DNA of 64,000 nucleotides, from NCBI RefSeq assembly GCF_024363255.1, contig NZ_AP026070.1, positions 1,922,001 through 1,986,000 of the forward strand, read 5' to 3'. Position numbers and translations under genes: made by a program. A model generated the notes under the pieces. That model did not search any database. It saw only the letters and a list, made by a program, of their open reading frames with translations, and had not been told where the DNA came from. Origin of the DNA: Shewanella sp. NFH-SH190041. GTDB taxonomy: Bacteria > Pseudomonadota > Gammaproteobacteria > Enterobacterales > Shewanellaceae. Position 1 is the first letter of the stretch, and each line of letters opens with the position of its first letter. Positions 1-10,718 of the stretch are shown piece after piece.

Positions 1-2
1 AA

Positions 3-128
3 CCTGTTATTGATTTTAATTTAGCTAAACCCGGACATTATGCGGCAGAGGCGAAATATAAAACAATAAAGGGATCACTGGAAAACAGATTGGCATCAGA
101 TTTTTATTTATCGATAACGCTTAAATAG
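3..128 (+). CDS. C-terminal end of an unidentified protein (partial at window start)
   Basis: The frame starting at base 3 is open for 41 codons and ends at TAG 126-128. Its sequence alternates polar and hydrophobic residues and ends FYLSITLK, as in the last strands of a beta-rich protein. The start lies outside the window, so the family cannot be named. It runs in the same direction as gyrA, with about 230 bases between. It could be a chance open frame, since only 126 bases are visible. Confidence 0.4.
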   Translation, partial: PVIDFNLAKPGHYAAEAKYKTIKGSLENRLASDFYLSITLK

Positions 129-361
129 TAAACAGGGAAAATAGCCATTATCCGGTTTTGTGTTTATTTCAGTGATCTATTCCGGACTTTTTACACACTA
201 ATGCTGGCTTTTTATGCTGGTATGCCGAGCTTGCTTATTTGATTCAGGGTAAGGTCTGGCGACAATAAATAACTGTGTTAGAATGCCAAATCACGTTTGT
301 TAGCTGAGTATTGATCGCCTTTACAGGTCGTCAGCTAAATTTTCAGGGGATCGAGCAGTTT

Positions 362-3058
362 ATGACTGATCTGGCTTCATCAATTTCGCCAATTAATATT
401 GAAGACGAACTCAAGAATTCGTACCTCGATTACGCCATGAGTGTGATTGTAGGGCGGGCATTGCCTGACGTGCGGGACGGTTTGAAACCGGTTCACCGTC
501 GTGTGCTGTTCGCAATGAATGAACTAAAAAATGACTGGAATAAGCCCTACAAAAAATCAGCCCGTGTTGTCGGTGATGTAATCGGTAAATATCACCCTCA
601 CGGTGACAGTGCAGTTTATGACACGATTGTGCGTATGGCACAGCCTTTCTCCCTGCGCTACACACTGGTAGACGGTCAGGGTAACTTTGGTTCCATCGAC
701 GGTGACGCTGCTGCGGCAATGCGTTATACCGAGATCCGGATGCAAAAGCTGGCGCATCAGCTGCTGGCTGATCTGGATAAGGAAACTGTTGATTTCGTAC
801 CAAACTATGACGGTACCGAGCAGATCCCCGCTGTTCTGCCAACTAAGATCCCGAACCTGCTGGTAAACGGTGCATCCGGTATCGCCGTTGGTATGGCAAC
901 TAATATTCCGCCACACAACCTCAATGAAGTGATTCAGGGCTGTCTGGCATTGATTGATGCTCCTGAGCTGTCCATTGAACAGCTGATGGATTACATTCCT
1001 GGCCCAGATTTCCCAACGGCTGCCTTTATTAATGGTCGCAAAGGGATTATCGACGCCTACCATACCGGTCGGGGTAAAGCCATTATGCGCGCCCGAGCCG
1101 AAGTGGAAACGGAACACAATGGCCGCGAGCGTATTATCGTCACCGAAATTCCTTATCAGGTTAACAAGGCTCGTTTGATCGAAAAGATTGCTGAGCTGGT
1201 TAAAGATAAGAAGATTGAAGGTATCAGTGGCCTGCGCGACGAGTCTGATAAAGACGGTATGCGTATCGTGATTGAGATCAAGCGCGGTGAAGTGGGTGAG
1301 GTGGTACTGAATAACCTGTACTCCCAGACTCAGATGCAGACCTCGTTTGGTATCAACATGGTGGCTCTGGCTAATGGTCAGCCTAAACTGTTCAACCTTA
1401 AGGAGATGCTGGAAGCCTTTATTCTGCACCGCCGTGAGGTTGTGACCCGCCGTACCGTATTTGAACTGCGTAAAGCCCGTGACCGTGCCCATATTCTGGA
1501 AGCATTGGCGGTGGCGCTGGCCAATATTGACCCGATTATTGCACTGATCAAAGCCTCGCCAAGTCCTAGCGACGCCAAAGTTAAGCTGGTGGAACAAGGC
1601 TGGGCACTGGGCAATGTTCAGGGCATGCTGGAAAAAGCCGGTGATGATGCTGCCCGCCCTGAATGGCTGGAGCCTCAATTCGGTATCCGCGATGGTCTGT
1701 ATTTCCTCACTGAGCAACAAGCTCAGGCGATTTTGGACCTGCGTCTGCACAAGCTGACCGGTCTGGAACATGAAAAGATCCTGGCTGAGTATGAAGAGCT
1801 GCTGGAAGTTATCGCCGCGCTGCTGTTTATTCTGCGCAGTCCAGAGCGTCTGATGGAAGTGATCAAAGAAGAGCTGGAAGAAGTGTTGGCGCAATTCGGT
1901 GATGCCCGCCGCACTGAAATCAATGCCAATGAAATTGATATCAGCTTGGAAGATCTGATCAATGAAGAAGACGTGGTAGTTACCCTGTCTCATACCGGTT
2001 ATGCCAAATATCAGCCGCTGACTGATTATCAGGCACAACGCCGTGGTGGTAAGGGTAAAGCTGCAACCAAGGTGAAAGACGAAGATTTCGTTGAAAAACT
2101 GCTGGTAGCCAATACCCACGATACCATTTTGTGTTTCTCTGACTTCGGTAAGATGTACTGGCTGAAGGTTTACCAGCTGCCGCTGGCCAGCCGTCAAGCA
2201 AGAGGTAAGCCGATTGTTAACCTGCTGCCATTGTCTGACGGTGAGCGTATCACCGCGATTCTGCCAGTACGGGAATACGAAGCGGATAAGTATATTGTGA
2301 TGGCAACCTCTCACGGTACCGTGAAGAAGACTGCACTGACAGAATACAGCCGTCCACGTGCTAACGGCATTATTGCTGTGAACCTGAAAGATGGCGATCA
2401 GCTGATCGGTGTAGATATCACCAATGGTGATGATGACATCATGCTGTTCTCCAACGAAGGTAAAGTGGTTCGCTTTAAAGAAGGTGAAGAAATTGCCCAG
2501 TTGGATGACAACGGCAATCCTGTACTGGATGAAAATGGCCAGCCAGTAATCCAGTTTAAAGGGGTACGCCCAATGGGCCGTACAGCCACAGGTGTTCGTG
2601 GTATCAAACTGGAAGACGGTCAGGAAGTCGTTTCTTTGATTGTACCTAAAGGTGATGGCGCTATTTTGACTGTGACTGAAAACGGTTACGGTAAGCGTAC
2701 TGAATTGCATGAATACCCAGCGAAGAGCCGTGGCACTAAAGGTGTGGTATCCATCAAGGTCAGTGAGCGTAATGGCGCGGTTGTGGGTGCAGTCCAAGTC
2801 GGTGAAAATGATGAAATGATGCTGATCAGCAATAAGGGTACCTTGGTGCGTACTCCGGCTGACGGCGTGTCCATTATTGGCCGTAACACTCAGGGTGTTC
2901 GTATTATCCGGGTGGCAGACGATGAAACTGTCGTAGGTCTGCAGCGTATCGATGAAATCGAAGCCGACGAGTTGCCAGAGGCACTGGAAGGTGAGGTTGC
3001 CGCAGCTCAGGATGATACCCGTCCAGCAGATGATCCGGTGCAACCGGCTGACGAGTAA
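362..3058 (+). CDS. gyrA: DNA gyrase subunit A
   Basis: GyrA is the breakage-reunion subunit of the type II topoisomerase that negatively supercoils DNA using ATP hydrolysed by GyrB. From the ATG at 362 it is 898 residues, close to the E. coli length. An upstream in-frame TTG at 311 would add 17 residues, but the ATG fits homologues and has AGGGGA upstream. The N-terminal winged-helix/tower region carries the catalytic Tyr122 (context RYTEIR). The quinolone-resistance region has the wild-type Ser83 and Asp87. The C-terminal pinwheel contains the GyrA box QRRGGKG (about residue 560), needed for DNA wrapping, and ends in an acidic tail. It is monocistronic, with its own terminator. The identification is secure. 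Confidence 0.98.
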   Translation: MTDLASSISPINIEDELKNSYLDYAMSVIVGRALPDVRDGLKPVHRRVLFAMNELKNDWNKPYKKSARVVGDVIGKYHPHGDSAVYDTIVRMAQPFSLRYTLVDGQGNFGSIDGDAAAAMRYTEIRMQKLAHQLLADLDKETVDFVPNYDGTEQIPAVLPTKIPNLLVNGASGIAVGMATNIPPHNLNEVIQGCLALIDAPELSIEQLMDYIPGPDFPTAAFINGRKGIIDAYHTGRGKAIMRARAEVETEHNGRERIIVTEIPYQVNKARLIEKIAELVKDKKIEGISGLRDESDKDGMRIVIEIKRGEVGEVVLNNLYSQTQMQTSFGINMVALANGQPKLFNLKEMLEAFILHRREVVTRRTVFELRKARDRAHILEALAVALANIDPIIALIKASPSPSDAKVKLVEQGWALGNVQGMLEKAGDDAARPEWLEPQFGIRDGLYFLTEQQAQAILDLRLHKLTGLEHEKILAEYEELLEVIAALLFILRSPERLMEVIKEELEEVLAQFGDARRTEINANEIDISLEDLINEEDVVVTLSHTGYAKYQPLTDYQAQRRGGKGKAATKVKDEDFVEKLLVANTHDTILCFSDFGKMYWLKVYQLPLASRQARGKPIVNLLPLSDGERITAILPVREYEADKYIVMATSHGTVKKTALTEYSRPRANGIIAVNLKDGDQLIGVDITNGDDDIMLFSNEGKVVRFKEGEEIAQLDDNGNPVLDENGQPVIQFKGVRPMGRTATGVRGIKLEDGQEVVSLIVPKGDGAILTVTENGYGKRTELHEYPAKSRGTKGVVSIKVSERNGAVVGAVQVGENDEMMLISNKGTLVRTPADGVSIIGRNTQGVRIIRVADDETVVGLQRIDEIEADELPEALEGEVAAAQDDTRPADDPVQPADE

Positions 3059-3070
3059 TTGTGACATTAA

Positions 3071-3096
3071 CGGGCATCTTTTGATGCCCGTTTTTT
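3071..3096 (+). terminator. rho-independent terminator of gyrA
   Basis: An 8-bp perfect stem (CGGGCATC / GATGCCCG) with a TTTT loop is followed by six T residues. It lies 12 bases after the gyrA stop and separates gyrA from serC. Confidence 0.9.
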
Positions 3097-3128
3097 ATAT
3101 CGCCAACATGCAGTGAAGGAGTAAGGAG

Positions 3129-4220
3129 TTGAGCGCGATTTATAATTTTTGTGCCGGACCGGCCATGTTGCCAACGGCAGTGATGCATAAAGCGCAAAAG
3201 GAATTTGTAGATTGGCAAGGACATGGCGTGTCCGTAATGGAAATCAGCCACCGCAGTAAAGACTATATGGCTGTGGCGGCAAAAGCGGAACAGCGACTGC
3301 GTGAGTTAATGGCTATTCCGGATAATTACCATGTGCTGTTTATGCATGGTGGCGGTCGCGGACAGTTTTCTGCGGTCGCAAGCAACCTGCTTGGTAGCCA
3401 TGGTCGGGCCTTGTATCTGGTGAGTGGCCAATGGTCGAAAGCCGCGGCAGAAGAAGCCCAAAAAATTGCCGGGCATGCGCAAATTGATGTGGTCGATATT
3501 TGTGTTGAAGATGACGGTATCCGTCATGTTGAACTTTCACCACTGTCCGGGGCGGCCGAGGATTACCGTTATCTGCATTATTGCCCTAATGAAACAGTTG
3601 ATGGCATTGAGATTTTTGAAAATATCGACTGCCCATGGCCGGTTGTGGCCGATATGTCCTCTAATATTCTTTCCCGTGAAATCGATGTGAGTCGCTTTGG
3701 TTTGATTTATGCTGGCGCACAGAAAAATATCGGGCCAAGTGGGCTGGCTATTGTGATTGTGCGGCAGGACTTGCTATCACTTCCTAGTCTGACTCAAGCA
3801 TCTATTTTAGATTACCGCCTGGCGCGGGATAATGACTCCATGTTTAACACGCCGCCAACTTTTGCCTGGTATCTGGCCGGGGAAGTGTTTGCTTGGTTGC
3901 AGGAACATGGCGGCGTCAGTGCCATGGATTTGAATAATATCCATAAGGCTAAACTCCTTTATCATTGTATCGACTCTCATCCTTTCTATCGCAATAATGT
4001 GGCCAAAGAAAATCGCTCCCGGATGAATGTGACCTTCCATCTGGCTGATGAATCCTTAAATGGCGAATTTCTGGCTCAGGCGGAAGCTCGAGGTCTGTTA
4101 GCATTGAAGGGGCACCGTATTGTCGGTGGCATGCGCGCCAGTATTTATAATGCTATGCCCTATGAAGGGGTGCAGGCGCTGGTTAACTTTATGACCGAAT
4201 TTGCCGAGCAGCATGCCTAA
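3129..4220 (+). CDS. serC: phosphoserine aminotransferase
   Basis: SerC is a PLP enzyme that transaminates 3-phosphohydroxypyruvate to phosphoserine (serine biosynthesis) and the equivalent intermediate in PLP biosynthesis. The 363-residue protein starts with the family hallmark [11 protein letters not shown]. The PLP lysine lies in [11 protein letters not shown] near residue 197, and the C-terminal substrate arginine is in [10 protein letters not shown]. The start is a TTG: AAGGAG at 3116-3121 sits seven bases upstream, and no ATG would keep the conserved N-terminus. It follows gyrA, as in Shewanella, but has its own transcription unit because a terminator separates the two. Confidence 0.96.
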   Translation: MSAIYNFCAGPAMLPTAVMHKAQKEFVDWQGHGVSVMEISHRSKDYMAVAAKAEQRLRELMAIPDNYHVLFMHGGGRGQFSAVASNLLGSHGRALYLVSGQWSKAAAEEAQKIAGHAQIDVVDICVEDDGIRHVELSPLSGAAEDYRYLHYCPNETVDGIEIFENIDCPWPVVADMSSNILSREIDVSRFGLIYAGAQKNIGPSGLAIVIVRQDLLSLPSLTQASILDYRLARDNDSMFNTPPTFAWYLAGEVFAWLQEHGGVSAMDLNNIHKAKLLYHCIDSHPFYRNNVAKENRSRMNVTFHLADESLNGEFLAQAEARGLLALKGHRIVGGMRASIYNAMPYEGVQALVNFMTEFAEQHA

Positions 4221-4418
4221 GTGGAGTAACCATTTGGTTAGTCACTCAGTTCATGGTTTAGGTGATAGCAGCATTAAGCGCTAATTGGGTTATTGGAGCC
4301 AGTCTTTCCACCAGTACTTTTCCCTACAGTGAGGTGGCATAGGCAGTTGTATTTGTTATCTTAGGGCAATAACCAGATTGTTGAAAAGTGCTCGCAGTGT
4401 GAACAAATATTGCGTTAT

Positions 4419-4452
4419 AAAAAAGCGGATGCCATAACATCCGCTTTTTATT
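4419..4452. terminator. bidirectional terminator between serC and aspC
   Basis: AAAAAGCGGATG and CATCCGCTTTTT form a long stem around the loop CCATAA, with A/T tracts on both sides. It lies between the convergent genes serC (+) and the aminotransferase (-), so it can end both transcripts. The stretch 4221-4418 shows no gene. Confidence 0.9.
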
Positions 4453-4479
4453 TATATCGTTGTTTATTTTTATGAAAGG

Positions 4480-5670
4480 CTACAATATGGCAGCAATAGC
4501 ACGTGCCAGATAATCCACATTCTGATGGCTGATCCCCGCGATACTGATCCGGCTGGAGTCAACCATATAGATGCCATATTGCTGTTTTAACTGTTGCACT
4601 TGTTGCTCGTTAATCCCCAAAAAGCTAAACATGCCTTTTTCTTTAGCAATAAAACTAAAATCCTTGGCAACCTTTTGCTCATGTAAATGCGTAACCAACA
4701 TAGTACGGTTGTGGTTTATCCGCTCACGCATCAGGGCTAATTCCTCTAGCCACAGATTTTTCAGTTCAGCGTTGGCAAGAATCGTGGCAACAATAGCGGC
4801 ACCATGGGCCGGTGGCATTGAATAATTACAGCGGATGGCATACAGCATAACGGATAATGCCGTGTCAGCTTGTTGTGGATCACTGGCCACTAGGCTGCAA
4901 GCCCCAATACGTTCACGATAAAGCCCGAAATTTTTTGAGCAGGAACTGCACAGCAGCATATTGTTGACGCTGGCTGCCATCACCCTGACTCCATAGGCAT
5001 CTTCATCAACACCATGGCCAAATCCCTGATAGGCCATATCAATCAATGGCAGACTGCCGGTTTGACTAATAAGCGTGGCTAATTTGTCCCATTGCGTTGG
5101 GGATAAATCCGCGCCACAGGGGTTATGACAGCAAGCATGCAGTAAAATTACATCCTTCTCTGTCGCCTGCGCCAGCGTTTGGCACATGGCATCAAACTTG
5201 ATGCACTGGTTGTCATAGTCGTAATAAGGGTAGGTTTTGACCGTGAGGCCAGCTGTTTTAAATAAGCCGCTGTGGTTGGCCCAAGTCGGATCGCTGACCC
5301 AGATAACAGCGCCAGGCTGACAGCGCTGAATAAAATCGGCTGCAACTTTGAGTGCCCCGGTTCCCCCCGGAGTGGAGACAGTTCTGATCCTATCGGCCAG
5401 TAATGCGGGATGATTATGGCCAAATGCGAGCTCAGTCATCAATTTATTAAATGGCATCGCGCCGGCCGGGCCGATATAAACCTTGGACGTTTCTTCTGTT
5501 AATCGTTGCTGCTCGGCTTGCTTGACGCAAGATAGGATTGGGGTATGTCCGGTTTCATCCTTATAGACGCCTACGCCTAAATCCACTTTCGCGGGGTTGG
5601 TGTCATCTCGGTATTGGTTCAGTAGGCCCAGAATGGGGTCCGTGGGTAGTCGGGTCAGGATTTCAAACAT
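4480..5670 (-). CDS. aspartate/aromatic aminotransferase
   Basis: This is a class I PLP aminotransferase of the AspC/TyrB group, interconverting aspartate or aromatic amino acids and their 2-oxo acids with 2-oxoglutarate. From MFEILTRLPTDP it has 396 residues, the usual length; the longer open frame to 5703 adds 11 residues not found in the family. The PLP lysine is in SCSKNFGLYRERIG, and the cofactor-binding HACCHNPCGADLS and SDPTWANH motifs are intact. It sits between serC and aroA on the opposite strand, a placement I associate with Shewanella (an AspC-2-like gene). Whether aspartate or aromatic substrates dominate cannot be read from the sequence, so I give no symbol. Confidence 0.9.
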   Translation of the reverse strand: MFEILTRLPTDPILGLLNQYRDDTNPAKVDLGVGVYKDETGHTPILSCVKQAEQQRLTEETSKVYIGPAGAMPFNKLMTELAFGHNHPALLADRIRTVSTPGGTGALKVAADFIQRCQPGAVIWVSDPTWANHSGLFKTAGLTVKTYPYYDYDNQCIKFDAMCQTLAQATEKDVILLHACCHNPCGADLSPTQWDKLATLISQTGSLPLIDMAYQGFGHGVDEDAYGVRVMAASVNNMLLCSSCSKNFGLYRERIGACSLVASDPQQADTALSVMLYAIRCNYSMPPAHGAAIVATILANAELKNLWLEELALMRERINHNRTMLVTHLHEQKVAKDFSFIAKEKGMFSFLGINEQQVQQLKQQYGIYMVDSSRISIAGISHQNVDYLARAIAAIL

Positions 5671-6044
5671 GGTGCTGTTTACCTTTATTATTTTTGCGGC
5701 CACATACTGTCAGACAGCTTAACGGTAAATCTTCTGTTGCGGCAAAAAATTACCGGCCGGGTAGAGCGATCTCATGTTTGTATTGCTGTTATGTCTGATT
5801 GCCACTTTGCGCTTAATAAGCAATTGGGCTCAGGTATGATGGTATGGGGATGGAAACAGAGCGTGTCAATAAAGGTGGCAAGTCAGTGCTTAGACTGAAA
5901 AAAAGCTTGTATCCCGCGTGATGTTCAGTAACGTAGGGCGCAAATAAATATAACTCTGTGTCCATCTTTGTCAGTTGCACTCGTCAGTGAAAAGTGTCAG
6001 TACAGATGGCTGCGATGATTTTTTGACTGAGGATAGGCTTTTTA
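5671..6044. other. divergent promoter region between aspC-like gene and aroA
   Basis: No gene is seen in these 374 bases. A perfect dyad CTGTCAGACAG at 5707-5717 lies 37 bases upstream of the aminotransferase start and could be an operator. TATGAT at 5835-5840 is a possible -10 element toward aroA, with no good -35. Confidence 0.35.
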
Positions 6045-7334
6045 ATGAAGCAGTTAACTCTTAACCATATTGAACATGTTAATGGTACGGTCAATATTCC
6101 CGGCTCTAAAAGTATTTCTAACCGGGCACTGTTGTTGGCGGCGATGGCCAGTGGCACCACAAGGCTGACTAACTTATTGGACTCAGATGATATCAGGCAT
6201 ATGCTTGATGCCCTGAAACAGCTCGGAGTGAACTATCAACTGTCAGCGGATAAATCTATCTGTACTGTCACCGGGCTCGGTGGTCCATTGTGTAGTATGC
6301 AGCCCCTTAGTCTGTTTCTTGGCAATGCTGGTACGGCGATGCGGCCGTTATGTGCAGCACTGACATTGGGGCAGGGGGAGTTTACTCTGACCGGTGAACC
6401 GCGAATGGAGCAGCGCCCCATTGGTGATCTGGTCGATGCTTTACATCAACTAGGCGCGCAAATTGATTATCTTAAGCAAGCTGGTTTCCCACCGGTTAAG
6501 GTCAATGCTACAGGTCTGCAGGGTGGCGATGTCTCAATTGCAGGCAGTTTATCCAGTCAATATTTAACGGCATTACTGATGGTGGCACCATTAGCCCAAG
6601 GCGCTGTGACGATCCACATTGATGGCGAGCTGGTGTCTAAACCTTATATTGAATTGACGCTGCAGATGATGGCGCGTTTTGGCGTTACCGTAACCCATGA
6701 TAATTACCGCCTCTTTGAGATTGCTGCTGGGCAGCATTACCGCTCTCCAGGACAATTTTTAGTTGAAGGGGATGCCTCATCGGCATCGTACTTTTTGGCT
6801 GCAGGGGCAATTGCTGGCGGACAGGTCACCGTAACCGGGGTCGGACGGCAATCAATTCAAGGAGATATCCGTTTTGCTGATGCCTTAGCGCAAATGGGGG
6901 CAAAAATTGATTGGCAAGATGATGCGATAACTGTGTCACCCGGTGCGTTATCCGGCATTGATATGGATATGAACCATATTCCGGATGCCGCCATGACATT
7001 GGCAGTCGTTGCGTTATTTGCTAAAGGAGAAACCTGTTTACGCAATATTTATAACTGGCGCATCAAAGAGACTGATCGCTTAGCCGCCATGGCCACTGAA
7101 TTGCGCAAAGTCGGGGCTCAGGTTGAGGAAGGTCAGGATTATATTCGCATTGTGCCACCACAGATACCGCATCACGCCGATATCGATACTTACAATGATC
7201 ACCGCATGGCGATGTGTTTTTCACTGCTGGCATTAGCCGATTGCGGTGTGACCATCAATGATCCCGATTGTACCTCAAAAACTTTCCCCGGATATTTTGC
7301 GGCATTTACGCAATTGGCGGAGAAAAGTCGCTGA
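6045..7334 (+). CDS. aroA: 3-phosphoshikimate 1-carboxyvinyltransferase (EPSP synthase)
   Basis: This enzyme joins shikimate-3-phosphate and PEP to make EPSP, the sixth step of the shikimate pathway, in the cytosol. The 429 residues match the class I (E. coli-like) enzyme. Motifs in order are [15 protein letters not shown] near the N-terminus, [11 protein letters not shown] (class I, with the glycine associated with glyphosate sensitivity), [37 protein letters not shown] and [14 protein letters not shown]. It is followed by cmk 136 bases downstream, the usual gammaproteobacterial arrangement aroA-cmk-rpsA. Confidence 0.97.
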   Translation: MKQLTLNHIEHVNGTVNIPGSKSISNRALLLAAMASGTTRLTNLLDSDDIRHMLDALKQLGVNYQLSADKSICTVTGLGGPLCSMQPLSLFLGNAGTAMRPLCAALTLGQGEFTLTGEPRMEQRPIGDLVDALHQLGAQIDYLKQAGFPPVKVNATGLQGGDVSIAGSLSSQYLTALLMVAPLAQGAVTIHIDGELVSKPYIELTLQMMARFGVTVTHDNYRLFEIAAGQHYRSPGQFLVEGDASSASYFLAAGAIAGGQVTVTGVGRQSIQGDIRFADALAQMGAKIDWQDDAITVSPGALSGIDMDMNHIPDAAMTLAVVALFAKGETCLRNIYNWRIKETDRLAAMATELRKVGAQVEEGQDYIRIVPPQIPHHADIDTYNDHRMAMCFSLLALADCGVTINDPDCTSKTFPGYFAAFTQLAEKSR

Positions 7335-7470
7335 TGTAATTATCAGCAAAATCGGATATTTATCGTCCAGACCGGAAAAATCCACGGATCTTTCCGGTTT
7401 CTTGTTATATAATGCCGCGCGCTCAATCCGGTGATATCACGGACGGGAGTTATTTTTTGCGGAGGAATTT

Positions 7471-8166
7471 ATGTCAGAACTGGCTCCAGTAGTCACGATT
7501 GATGGCCCAAGTGGCGCCGGTAAAGGCACCATCAGCCAATTACTGGCTCAGCGTTTTGGCTGGCAATTACTGGACAGCGGCGCAATTTATCGGGTGTTAG
7601 CCTTGGCGGCGATTCACCACAATGTGGCGTTGGACAATGAAGAAGCTATCACCCTGTTGGCGGCGCACCTTGATGTGCAGTTCACCACAGAAGCAGGACG
7701 TGATGGTGTTAAAGTGGTATTGGAAGGGGAAGATGTCTCTTCTGCTATCCGAACCCAAGAATGCTCAAATGCAGCCTCTAAGATCGCTGCATTTCCCCGG
7801 GTGCGTGAAGCCTTGCTGCGCCGTCAGCGTGCATTTCGCGCCGCGCCCGGATTGATTGCCGATGGTCGTGATATGGGTACCGTGGTGTTCCCTGAAGCGC
7901 CGGCCAAACTGTTTTTAACGGCCAGTGCCGAAGAAAGAGCGCAACGGCGTTATAATCAGTTGCAGGACAAGGGCTTCGATGTTAATATCGAGCGCCTTTT
8001 AGCCGAGATCAAAGAGCGAGATGACCGGGATATGAACCGGGCAGTAGCGCCATTGGTACCGGCAAGTGATGCCAAAGTGATCGACACAACCGGCATCGGC
8101 ATTGAACAAGTGCTTGATCAAGCGATTAAGTACATCATTGACAAATTATCCGACACTGGCCTGTAA
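7471..8166 (+). CDS. cmk: cytidylate kinase
   Basis: Cmk phosphorylates CMP and dCMP with ATP to supply CTP and dCTP. The 231-residue protein has the P-loop [10 protein letters not shown] at residues 10-19, the CMP-binding [11 protein letters not shown] segment and the LID region rich in arginine ([18 protein letters not shown]). GCGGAGGAATTT precedes the ATG, a strong ribosome binding site. It lies directly upstream of rpsA, as in most gammaproteobacteria. Confidence 0.97.
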   Translation: MSELAPVVTIDGPSGAGKGTISQLLAQRFGWQLLDSGAIYRVLALAAIHHNVALDNEEAITLLAAHLDVQFTTEAGRDGVKVVLEGEDVSSAIRTQECSNAASKIAAFPRVREALLRRQRAFRAAPGLIADGRDMGTVVFPEAPAKLFLTASAEERAQRRYNQLQDKGFDVNIERLLAEIKERDDRDMNRAVAPLVPASDAKVIDTTGIGIEQVLDQAIKYIIDKLSDTGL

Positions 8167-8266
8167 GGGCGGGTGCGATAGGTATCTGTATCAAGGATGA
8201 TGCGGATAAGTTGACTGACTCCACGTTCAGGAACGACGCGTGGTTTAATTAAATAAGTTAATTAAC
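8167..8266 (+). promoter_or_regulatory. rpsA leader with S1-type autoregulatory stem-loops
   Basis: The 100 bases before rpsA lack a Shine-Dalgarno sequence next to the ATG. They contain the hairpin CCACG (8221-8225) / CGTGG (8239-8243) with GGA exposed in its loop, then an AT-rich hairpin TTAATTA / TTAATTAA immediately before the start codon. In E. coli the rpsA initiation region is likewise SD-less, folded into hairpins with GGA loops, and repressed by free S1. The same control is inferred here. Confidence 0.6.
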
Positions 8267-9934
8267 ATGACTGAATCTTTTGCTGATCTGTTTGAACAAT
8301 CCCTTCAACAACTGGAATTCCGTCCAGGTTCTATCGTTCGCGGTACTGTAGTAGCTATCGAAAACGGTGTAGTACTGGTTGACGCCGGTCTGAAATCTGA
8401 GAGCCCAATCCCAGCTGACCAATTCAAAAACGCTCAAGGTGAACTGGAAATCGCTGTAGGCGACGAAGTTGACGTAGCTCTGGACAGCGTTGAAGACGGT
8501 TTCGGTGAGACTCAACTGTCTCGCGAAAAAGCTAAGCGCCACGAAGCTTGGATCGTTCTGGAAAAAGCTTACGAAGACGCTGAAACTGTTATCGGTGTTA
8601 TCAACGGTAAAGTTAAAGGCGGTTTCACTGTTGAGCTGAATGGTATCCGCGCATTCCTGCCAGGTTCTCTGGTTGACGTTCGTCCAGTACGTGACACTGC
8701 TCACCTGGAAAACAAAGAACTGGAATTCAAAGTTATCAAGCTGGACCAGAAGCGCAACAACGTTGTTGTTTCACGTCGTGCTGTTATTGAATCTGAAAGC
8801 AGCGCTGAGCGTGATGCTCTGCTGGAAAACCTGCAAGAAGGTCAAGCAGTTAAGGGTATCGTTAAGAACCTGACCGACTACGGTGCATTCGTAGATCTGG
8901 GCGGTGTTGACGGTCTGCTGCACATCACCGATATGGCTTGGAAGCGTGTTAAGCACCCATCTGAGATCGTAAACGTTGGTGATGAAATCACTGTTAAAGT
9001 ATTGAAGTACGATCGTGAGCGTACTCGTGTATCTCTGGGTCTGAAGCAACTGGGTGAAGACCCATGGCTGGAAATCAGCAAGCGCTACCCAGAAAACACT
9101 CGTCTGACTGGCCGCGTAACTAACCTGACTGACTACGGTTGCTTCGTTGAAATCGAAGAAGGCGTTGAAGGTCTGGTACACGTTTCTGAAATGGATTGGA
9201 CCAACAAGAACATCCACCCATCTAAGGTTGTTAACCTGGGTGACGAAGTAGAAGTTCTGGTTCTGGACATCGATGAAGAGCGTCGTCGTATTTCTCTGGG
9301 TCTGAAGCAATGTAAGACCAACCCATGGGATGATTTCGCTACTCGTTACGCTAAAGGCGACAAAGTTTCCGGTAAGATCAAGTCTATCACTGACTTCGGT
9401 ATCTTCATCGGTCTGGACGGCGGCATCGACGGTCTGGTTCACCTGTCTGACATCTCTTGGAACGGTACCGGCGAAGAAGCTGTATCTGAGTACAAGAAAG
9501 GCGACGAAATCAGTGCAGTTGTTCTGTCTGTAGATCCTGAGCGTGAGCGTATCAGCCTGGGCGTTAAGCAGACTGAAGACGATCCATTCAGCGCATACCT
9601 GGCTGACAAGAAGAAAGGTGCTATTGTTGTAGGTACTGTTTCTGCTGTTGATGCTAAAGGTGTTACCGTTGAACTGGCTGACACTGTTGAAGGTTACATC
9701 CGTGTAGCTGACATCAGCCGTGACCGCGTTGAAGATGCATCTACTGTATTCGCAGTAGGTGAAAGCGTTGAAGCTAAGTTCATGGGCGTGGATCGTAAGA
9801 ACCGCACCATCAGCCTGTCTATCCGTGCGAAAGACGAAGCTGAAGAGAAAGAAGTAATGGCTAACCTGAACAAGCAAGAAGACGCTGTGATCAGTAACGC
9901 TATGGCTGAAGCATTCAAAGCAGCTCGCAAGTAA
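8267..9934 (+). CDS. rpsA: 30S ribosomal protein S1
   Basis: S1 binds mRNA on the 30S subunit and unfolds it for initiation. The 555-residue protein has six consecutive S1 (OB-fold) domains. The repeated signatures [36 protein letters not shown] and [15 protein letters not shown] occur near residues 200, 285 and 370. Codon use is sharply biased (CTG, GGT, GAA, AAC, CGT), as expected for a very highly expressed gene, which is why long antisense frames appear opposite it. Expression is probably autogenously controlled through the SD-less leader just upstream. Confidence 0.98.
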   Translation: MTESFADLFEQSLQQLEFRPGSIVRGTVVAIENGVVLVDAGLKSESPIPADQFKNAQGELEIAVGDEVDVALDSVEDGFGETQLSREKAKRHEAWIVLEKAYEDAETVIGVINGKVKGGFTVELNGIRAFLPGSLVDVRPVRDTAHLENKELEFKVIKLDQKRNNVVVSRRAVIESESSAERDALLENLQEGQAVKGIVKNLTDYGAFVDLGGVDGLLHITDMAWKRVKHPSEIVNVGDEITVKVLKYDRERTRVSLGLKQLGEDPWLEISKRYPENTRLTGRVTNLTDYGCFVEIEEGVEGLVHVSEMDWTNKNIHPSKVVNLGDEVEVLVLDIDEERRRISLGLKQCKTNPWDDFATRYAKGDKVSGKIKSITDFGIFIGLDGGIDGLVHLSDISWNGTGEEAVSEYKKGDEISAVVLSVDPERERISLGVKQTEDDPFSAYLADKKKGAIVVGTVSAVDAKGVTVELADTVEGYIRVADISRDRVEDASTVFAVGESVEAKFMGVDRKNRTISLSIRAKDEAEEKEVMANLNKQEDAVISNAMAEAFKAARK

Positions 9935-10013
9935 TCGCCTTGTAGTATAGGAGCATGGCAACATGCACCTGTTTAGGCGACTGTTATTGGCTTGATAATA
10001 GGGGATAAGTAGG

Positions 10014-10301
10014 ATGACAAAATCCGAACTGATCGAAAAACTCGCCACCAGGCAGTCGCAACTGTCGGCGAAAGAGGTGGAAAGCGCTATCAAGGAAATG
10101 TTGGAGCAAATGGCAACAACCCTTGAAACTGGAGACCGTATTGAGATACGTGGCTTTGGTAGCTTCTCCCTGCACTATCGTGCGCCTCGCACGGGTCGTA
10201 ACCCGAAAACAGGCTCCTCTGTTGAGCTGGACGGCAAGTACGTTCCGCACTTTAAGCCTGGCAAGGAACTTCGCGAACGCGTTGATATGCTAAACCATTA
10301 A
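10014..10301 (+). CDS. ihfB: integration host factor subunit beta
   Basis: IHF-beta pairs with IHF-alpha to bend DNA sharply at specific sites in replication, recombination and transcription. The 95-residue protein starts [10 protein letters not shown] and contains the HU/IHF signature [21 protein letters not shown] with the DNA-intercalating proline. It lies 79 bases after rpsA, the standard rpsA-ihfB order, and ends at a strong terminator. Confidence 0.97.
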   Translation: MTKSELIEKLATRQSQLSAKEVESAIKEMLEQMATTLETGDRIEIRGFGSFSLHYRAPRTGRNPKTGSSVELDGKYVPHFKPGKELRERVDMLNH

Positions 10302-10319
10302 AGAATTAATGGTTAAAAA

Positions 10320-10341
10320 GCCTCCGAAAGGAGGCTTTTTT
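10320..10341 (+). terminator. terminator after ihfB
   Basis: GCCTCC (10320-10325), GAAA tetraloop, GGAGGC, then six T residues. It closes the cmk-rpsA-ihfB group. Confidence 0.92.
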
Positions 10342-10423
10342 GTATCTGAATGCAGCCAATACTGGTCAGTCAGTAGGAATTCTTGGATAATCAGCTTATT
10401 GAATCGCGTTTATGGAGCATAAC

Positions 10424-10717
10424 GTGAAGTCGTTTATTGCAACCTTAGTGGTGGCAGCTCTCTTTTTTCTGGCATTGTTATTCGGTGCCCGTAATGATCA
10501 GATGGTGACCATCAGTTATTTCATTGCCCAAGGTGAGTTCCGTTTGCCTGTGGTTTTGGCCATCGTATTTTTGGCCGGCTTTATCATCAGTTGGCTGATG
10601 GCGTTTTATCATTTAACCCGGATGCGGATACAACTGCGGCGTAAGACTCGTCAGTTGGAGCAATTGCAGGGACAGTTAAAACAGCAGTCAGCACCACAAC
10701 CGGAAGTTAACGCCTGA
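10424..10717 (+). CDS. lapA: LPS assembly protein A (DUF1049)
   Basis: LapA is a small inner-membrane protein that, with LapB, controls LPS synthesis by regulating FtsH-dependent turnover of LpxC. The 97-residue product has two membrane helices (about residues 4-20 and 38-60) and a basic cytoplasmic coiled-coil-like tail (RMRIQLRRKTRQLEQLQGQ). I choose GTG at 10424 because GGAG lies six bases upstream and MKSFIATL fits the family; an ATG at 10412 would overlap the ribosome binding site. It is followed one base later by lapB. Confidence 0.88.
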   Translation: MKSFIATLVVAALFFLALLFGARNDQMVTISYFIAQGEFRLPVVLAIVFLAGFIISWLMAFYHLTRMRIQLRRKTRQLEQLQGQLKQQSAPQPEVNA

Positions 10718-10718
10718 T

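Noticed and set aside
362..3058. Quinolone-resistance substitutions in GyrA
   Set aside because: Ser83 and Asp87 are the wild-type residues.
557..3067. 836-codon open frame antisense to gyrA
   Set aside because: It follows from the codon bias of gyrA on the other strand. The translation is low-complexity (His/Gln/Thr-rich) with no domain, and gyrA itself is certain.
8771..10093. 440-codon open frame antisense to rpsA
   Set aside because: Again a shadow of extreme codon bias in rpsA; no ribosome binding site or recognisable domain.
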